Shown: positions 63,200 through 64,000 of the stretch, piece after piece
Position numbering within the stretch: the stretch's first letter is position 1
Layout: each line of letters begins with the position of its first letter
Translations under genes and position numbers: made by a program
DNA from: Microbaculum sp051390635
GTDB taxonomy: Bacteria > Pseudomonadota > Alphaproteobacteria > Rhizobiales > Tepidamorphaceae
Direction of reading: 5' to 3'
NCBI RefSeq assembly: GCF_051390635.1
Contig: NZ_JBPODT010000005.1
Location: 344,435-408,434, forward strand
DNA: 64,000 bases
The notes under the pieces: model-generated
Seen by the model: only the letters and a program-made list of their open reading frames with translations
What the model was told of the DNA's origin: nothing
The model's database searches: none

Positions 63200-63404
63200 T
63201 TTTTGAATCGCTCGCGCGCACGGTTGGTTTCGAGCCGCTGGCATCCGGCAAGGCACGGACCTTAGGCGAAATCGCCACCGTGTGTATCGGCAGATCCTAT
63301 GGCCCGAGCGATGAGCCGGCGCGGTACTGTTCCCTGAACGCAAACGGCGGGCCGGAGCCCGCCGCGCATTCTCTAAGACGAGAATTTTGTGCACTTCAGA
63401 GTGC
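63200..63404 (+). ncRNA. Candidate tracrRNA / structured RNA upstream of cas9
   Basis: Between 63234 and 63404 the plus strand can fold into a chain of hairpins: GCCG/CGGC (63234-63249), AAGG/CCTT (63250-63263), GGCGA/TCGCC (63265-63276), an 8-bp perfect stem CGGCGGGC/GCCCGCCG with CGGA loop (63345-63364), ATTCTC/GAGAAT (63368-63385) followed by TTTT, and GCACT/AGTGC (63391-63404). A nexus-like small stem, a GC-rich stem and a final T-flanked stem fit tracrRNA architecture, and tracrRNA genes often lie beside cas9. The anti-repeat would be about 63205-63240. Without the CRISPR repeat the orientation is unproven; the minus strand also has a promoter-like TTAACA/CAAAAT pair at about 63410-63383. 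Confidence 0.35.
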
Positions 63405-63479
63405 TTGTTAACGGGTGGCCCTCGATCTCTAAGCGGCTAGCTTAAGTCACCCTAGGTCATTCTGCACGTCCGCGCCGGT

Positions 63480-63508
63480 TTGACAATCGGATTTCGACAA
63501 CCGCTAAT
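63480..63508 (+). promoter_or_regulatory. Candidate cas9 promoter
   Basis: A perfect TTGACA (63480-63485), a 17-base spacer and GCTAAT (63503-63508, four of six matches) lie about 110 bases before the cas9 ATG. This predicts a leader of roughly 100 bases. Confidence 0.5.
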
Positions 63509-63617
63509 TGAATACGCGAAACGCTGCGGGCGGCACCATCGGACTTTATTTCGGCGTGCATTTGGGACCGTCGCTTGCAATCGCCCGCCAACCGGATTGC
63601 GAAAGGGGGCGACCGAA

Positions 63618-64000
63618 ATGACCATTCCATATCGCCTCGGCCTTGACCTCGGGACCAACTCGATCGGCTGGTGCGCGCTCCGGCTGGATGCCGGCGGCAA
63701 GCCGTGCGGCGTGCTCGACGCGGGGGTCCGTATCCTCACCCCGAACGAGGAAGCCGGACGAGATCCCCAGTCAAAGGCCTCCCTGGCCGGCGACCGGCGT
63801 GCCGCGCGCGCCATGCGTCGCAGGCGGGACCGGTTCCTGAGGCGACAAAAGCAATTGATGAGGACGCTGGTCGATGCCGGACTGATGCCGGCGGACGAGC
63901 GCCAGCGGAAGGCCCTCGAAAAACTCGATCCGTATTGGCTGCGCGCCGCCGCGCTCGATCAGCCGCTCGACCCGCACGAACTCGGCCGGGCGATCTTCCA
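63618..64000 (+). CDS. cas9: Cas9 endonuclease (CRISPR type II, probably II-C), 3' partial
   Basis: The frame starts at the ATG 63618 (GGGGGC eight bases upstream) and runs off the window after 127 codons. The N-terminus YRLGLDLGTNSIGWCALRL is the RuvC-I motif with the catalytic Asp at residue 10. It is followed at residues 56-85 by an arginine-rich bridge helix (DRRAARAMRRRRDRFLRR), which contacts guide RNA, and then the start of the REC lobe. The short spacing and composition resemble compact II-C proteins of alphaproteobacteria. cas1, cas2 and the repeat array are expected to the right, outside the window. Confidence 0.95.
   Translation, partial: MTIPYRLGLDLGTNSIGWCALRLDAGGKPCGVLDAGVRILTPNEEAGRDPQSKASLAGDRRAARAMRRRRDRFLRRQKQLMRTLVDAGLMPADERQRKALEKLDPYWLRAAALDQPLDPHELGRAIF

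Noticed and set aside
63220..63260. tRNA-like GGTTTCGAGCC segment
   Set aside because: It recalls a T-arm, but no acceptor stem, anticodon arm or CCA-adjacent pairing surrounds it.
63070..63411. Rightward open frame of 113 codons before cas9
   Set aside because: No ribosome site, no family resemblance, and it spans the hairpin chain, which is better explained as structured RNA.
62959..63617. CRISPR repeats or array beside cas9
   Set aside because: No repeated 30-40-base units at regular spacing are present; any array lies outside the window.

Overview
The window is high-GC DNA with tightly packed genes, many ATGA or TTGA start/stop overlaps and frequent GTG and TTG starts. Together with TRAP transporters, many branched-chain-type and polyamine-type ABC importers, FCD/GntR regulators and a complete ectoine/hydroxyectoine catabolic cluster, this points to a marine or halotolerant alphaproteobacterium. 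The order cannot be fixed from the sequence. Most of the window is a mosaic of catabolic islands. Each typically has an importer, two to five enzymes and its own regulator.

Layout. 1-6680: a co-directional set with a stand-alone ATP-grasp (PPDK_N) protein entering from the left edge, an L,D-transpeptidase-like exported protein, an orphan TAXI-type binding protein, a DAACS symporter fused to a solute-binding domain, and a small secreted protein. 6738-12175: a leaderless ModA-like protein, a bacterial pentameric ligand-gated ion channel, an unknown 395-aa protein and a UvrD/Rep-type helicase. 12380-23342: acyl-CoA dehydrogenase, AMP-dependent CoA ligase, MarR regulator, a branched-chain-type ABC importer with permease and ATPase fused, a second CoA ligase and a thiolase. 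A palindrome overlapping the promoter suggests MarR control.

23500-37159: ectoine/hydroxyectoine use. Running leftward are enuR, then uehABC-usp-eutABC-doeA-doeB. Running rightward from the enuR start are an AsnC/Lrp gene, doeC and doeD. 37175-44797: an Opp/Dpp-type importer (one permease fused to an ATPase) with an FCD regulator, divergent from an M20 amidohydrolase of the carbamoylase type.

44922-53213: SDR, FCD regulator, and an importer whose LivM-, LivG- and LivF-like parts are one polypeptide, followed by a CRYL1-like 3-hydroxyacid dehydrogenase and a BKACE (beta-keto acid cleavage) enzyme. This could take a 3-hydroxy acid to a 3-keto acid and then cleave it with acetyl-CoA. 53270-53735 is a decayed biotin-carboxylase fragment. 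53820-62958: gamma-glutamyltransferase, FCD regulator, polyamine-type ABC importer, M24 peptidase, cupin and a PuuB-like FAD oxidase, probably for a gamma-glutamylated or free amine.

62959-64000: a 659-bp non-coding stretch with several strong hairpins, then the first 127 codons of a Cas9 gene that runs off the right edge. The upstream stretch may encode tracrRNA. No CRISPR array, tRNA, rRNA or insertion sequence is visible in the window.
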